Below are positions 7,898 through 10,292 of a stretch of DNA of 10,292 bases, in pieces. The notes beneath the pieces are model-generated. The model searched no databases. It was not told the DNA's origin and saw only the letters and a program-made list of their open reading frames with translations. Made by a program: the position numbers and the translations under genes. Numbering within the stretch: position 1 is the stretch's first letter; each line of letters opens with the position of its first letter. Source of the stretch: Gammaproteobacteria bacterium (GTDB taxonomy: Bacteria; Pseudomonadota; Gammaproteobacteria; UBA9214); contig JAUVNM010000033.1 of the NCBI GenBank assembly GCA_030599705.1, positions 1-10,292 on the forward strand, given 5' to 3'.

Positions 7898-10292
7898 ATG
7901 AAAGACTTACTCAATCTTTTGAAGCCACAAGGGCAAACTGACGATTTCGATTCCATCCGTATCGGACTGGCGTCGCCCGACATGATCCGTTCCTGGTCCT
8001 ATGGCGAGGTGAAGAAGCCGGAAACGATTAACTACCGGACCTTCAAACCGGAGCGCGATGGCCTGTTCTGTGCCAAGATCTTCGGCCCGGTCAAAGATTA
8101 CGAGTGCCTGTGCGGTAAATACAAGCGGCTCAAGCACCGTGGCGTGGTGTGCGAGAAATGCGGTGTCGAGGTGACGCTGGCGAAAGTGCGTCGTGAGCGC
8201 ATGGGCCATATCGAACTGGCCAGCCCGGCTGCCCATATCTGGTTCCTCAAGTCGCTGCCATCGCGCATCGGCCTGTTGCTGGACATGACCCTGCGCGATA
8301 TCGAGCGGGTGCTGTACTTCGAGGCCTACGTGGTTGTTGATCCCGGAATGACCGAGATGGAGCGCGGCCAGCTGCTGTCCGACGAGGCCTATCTCGAGGC
8401 GATCCAGGAAAACGGCGACGAGTTCGATGCGCGTATGGGCGCCGAGGCCGTTAACGCGCTGCTGAAGAATATCGACCTGCAGGTGGAGGCGGCCAAGTTG
8501 CGCGATGAAATCGGCAGCACCCGGTCGGAAACGAAGCTCAAGCGTTTCGGCAAGCGTCTCAAGCTGGTGGAATCCTTTATCGAATCCGGCAACCATCCCG
8601 AGTGGATGGTGCTGACCGTGCTGCCGGTACTGCCACCGGAACTGCGGCCGCTGGTACCGCTGGATGGTGGCCGCTTTGCCACTTCCGACCTGAACGACCT
8701 GTACCGTCGCGTGATCAACCGCAACAATCGCCTGAAGCGGCTGCTGGAGCTGAATGCGCCGGACATCATCGTGCGCAACGAGAAGCGCATGCTGCAGGAA
8801 TCGGTGGATGCCCTGCTGGATAACGGCCGCCGCGGGCGTGCGATTACCGGGACCAACAAGCGTCCGCTGAAATCGCTGGCCGACATGATCAAGGGCAAAC
8901 AGGGCCGCTTTCGCCAGAACCTGCTCGGCAAGCGCGTGGATTACTCCGGCCGTTCCGTGATCGTGGTGGGTCCGACGCTGAAGCTGCACCAGTGCGGTTT
9001 GCCGAAGAAGATGGCGCTGGAACTGTTCAAGCCTTTTATATTCAGCAAGCTGCAGCTGCGCGGTCTGGCGACCACCATCAAGGCAGCCAAAAAACTGGTG
9101 GAGCGCGAGGGTCCCGAGGTCTGGGATATCCTGGAAGAGGTGATTCGGGAACACCCGGTCATGCTGAACCGTGCCCCGACGCTGCACCGTCTCGGTATCC
9201 AGGCGTTTGAACCGGTGCTGATCGAAGGCAAGGCGATCCAGCTGCACCCACTGGTATGTGCGGCATTCAATGCCGACTTTGACGGTGACCAGATGGCGGT
9301 GCACGTGCCGCTGTCCATCGAGGCGCAGCTGGAAGCCCGTGCATTGATGATGTCATCCAACAATATTCTTTCTCCGGCCAATGGCGAGCCGATCATTGTG
9401 CCGTCGCAGGACGTCGTGCTTGGTCTGTATTACATGACCCGGGAATCGATCAATTCCAGGGGCGAGGGTATGGTATTTACCGATATCCACGAGGTACACC
9501 GTGCCTACCAAACGGGCAATGCCTCGCTGCATGCGAAGATCAAGGTACGCCTGCATACCGAGGAATTTGACGAGGCCGGTGAATTGCAGGAAAGCTATGG
9601 CCTGGTCGAAACCACCGTCGGTCGCGCGCTGCTGTCCGAACTGCTGCCCAGGGGGCTGCCATTCAGCCTGGTGAACCAGAATATGACCAAGAAGGCCATC
9701 TCCAGCCTGATCAATGCCTGCTATCGCCGTGTCGGTCTGAAGGAAACCGTTATTTTCGCTGACCAGCTGATGTACATGGGCTTTTCCTACGCCACGCGCG
9801 CGGCCGTGTCATTCGGTATCGAGGACATGACGATTCCCGAGTCCAAGGCGAAAATTCTTGGCGAAGCCGAGGAAGAGGTGTTGGAAATCCAGAATCAATA
9901 CACCTCCGGGCTGGTGACCATGGGTGAACGTTACAACAAGGTGGTCGACATCTGGTCGCGCACCAATGACCAGGTCGCCAAGGCCATGATGGATCGCCTC
10001 GGGTCGGAAGAAGTAACCGATGCCGAAGGCAATACGGTCCGCCAGCCCTCGTTCAATTCCGTCTACATGATGGCTGATTCCGGTGCACGTGGCTCCGCCG
10101 CGCAGATCCGGCAGCTGGCCGGTATGCGCGGGCTGATGGCGAAGCCGGACGGCTCGATTATCGAGACGCCGATCACGGCCAATTTCCGCGAGGGGCTGGA
10201 CGTACTGCAGTACTTTATATCGACCCACGGTGCACGCAAGGGCCTGGCCGATACCGCGCTGAAGACAGCAAACTCCGGTTACCTGACCCGCC
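7898..10292 (+). CDS. rpoC: DNA-directed RNA polymerase subunit beta' (N-terminal part, runs off the window)
   Basis: RpoC supplies the catalytic magnesium site, clamp, bridge helix and trigger loop of RNA polymerase. The frame is open for 798 codons to the right edge, about 57% of the usual ~1400. The N-terminal zinc-binding cysteines are C70, C72, C85 and C88, in DYECLCGK and CEKCG. The lid/rudder region follows, with RPLKSLADMIKGKQGRFRQN. The catalytic NADFDGDQMA gives D460, D462 and D464, the same numbering as E. coli. The visible sequence ends inside the bridge helix (ISTHGARKGLADTALKTANS region); the trigger loop and second zinc site lie beyond the window. AGGAG (7888-7892) lies 5 bases before the ATG. 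rpoB ends 56 bases upstream with no terminator between, so the two are co-transcribed. Confidence 0.99.
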   Translation, partial: MKDLLNLLKPQGQTDDFDSIRIGLASPDMIRSWSYGEVKKPETINYRTFKPERDGLFCAKIFGPVKDYECLCGKYKRLKHRGVVCEKCGVEVTLAKVRRERMGHIELASPAAHIWFLKSLPSRIGLLLDMTLRDIERVLYFEAYVVVDPGMTEMERGQLLSDEAYLEAIQENGDEFDARMGAEAVNALLKNIDLQVEAAKLRDEIGSTRSETKLKRFGKRLKLVESFIESGNHPEWMVLTVLPVLPPELRPLVPLDGGRFATSDLNDLYRRVINRNNRLKRLLELNAPDIIVRNEKRMLQESVDALLDNGRRGRAITGTNKRPLKSLADMIKGKQGRFRQNLLGKRVDYSGRSVIVVGPTLKLHQCGLPKKMALELFKPFIFSKLQLRGLATTIKAAKKLVEREGPEVWDILEEVIREHPVMLNRAPTLHRLGIQAFEPVLIEGKAIQLHPLVCAAFNADFDGDQMAVHVPLSIEAQLEARALMMSSNNILSPANGEPIIVPSQDVVLGLYYMTRESINSRGEGMVFTDIHEVHRAYQTGNASLHAKIKVRLHTEEFDEAGELQESYGLVETTVGRALLSELLPRGLPFSLVNQNMTKKAISSLINACYRRVGLKETVIFADQLMYMGFSYATRAAVSFGIEDMTIPESKAKILGEAEEEVLEIQNQYTSGLVTMGERYNKVVDIWSRTNDQVAKAMMDRLGSEEVTDAEGNTVRQPSFNSVYMMADSGARGSAAQIRQLAGMRGLMAKPDGSIIETPITANFREGLDVLQYFISTHGARKGLADTALKTANSGYLTR

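Noticed and set aside
7907..9304. 465-codon open frame on the - strand, antisense to rpoC
   Set aside because: It lies wholly inside a perfectly conserved RpoC frame. Its His/Gln/Leu-rich translation is typical of the reverse of GC-biased codons, and it has no recognisable domain.
10200..10292. rpoC truncation
   Set aside because: The frame is open and conserved to the last base. The gene is cut by the window edge, not broken.

Overview
The window is a classic bacterial ribosomal-protein/RNA-polymerase locus, read entirely on the + strand: tRNA-Trp, secE, nusG, rplK, rplA, rplJ, rplL, rpoB and the first 798 codons of rpoC. The order (tRNA-Trp directly before secE), the proteins (an RpoB with Escherichia/Pseudomonas-like length and catalytic motifs, an L10 leader of gammaproteobacterial type) and Pseudomonas-type REP sequences point to a gammaproteobacterium of moderately high GC outside the Enterobacterales. 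I cannot fix the genus. In Pseudomonas-like genomes tufB sits upstream of this tRNA; it would lie off the left edge.

Layout. Bases 1-25 hold nothing recognisable. tRNA-Trp (26-101) is followed at once by an 89-bp inverted-repeat element that fills the whole gap to the secE start codon. secE and nusG are 3 bases apart. The nusG-rplK gap carries an inverted pair of REP sequences (REPIN), then an L1-binding-site-like RNA fold, then the rplK Shine-Dalgarno. rplK and rplA are 2 bases apart. The 236-base rplA-rplJ gap has a 10-bp perfect hairpin and an L10-leader-like structure. rplL follows rplJ by 43 bases. The 193-base rplL-rpoB gap holds two strong hairpins, the first resembling the partial terminator known at this place in E. 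coli. rpoC starts 56 bases after rpoB and runs off the right edge inside the bridge helix.

How the genes work together. SecE is part of the SecYEG translocon, and NusG links RNA polymerase to Rho or to the ribosome. L11 and L1 bind 23S rRNA, and L1 is expected to repress its own operon through the leader fold. L10 and L7/L12 form the ribosomal stalk, and the L10-L12 complex is expected to repress rplJL through its leader. RpoB and RpoC build the active centre of RNA polymerase, with expression set relative to the stalk proteins by the rplL-rpoB attenuator.

I see no new biological system here: all the proteins are housekeeping and look intact. The unusual part is the noncoding DNA. Three consecutive gaps each carry a different palindromic repeat, and the first abuts the secE start codon, leaves it without a Shine-Dalgarno and offers two mutually exclusive RNA folds.
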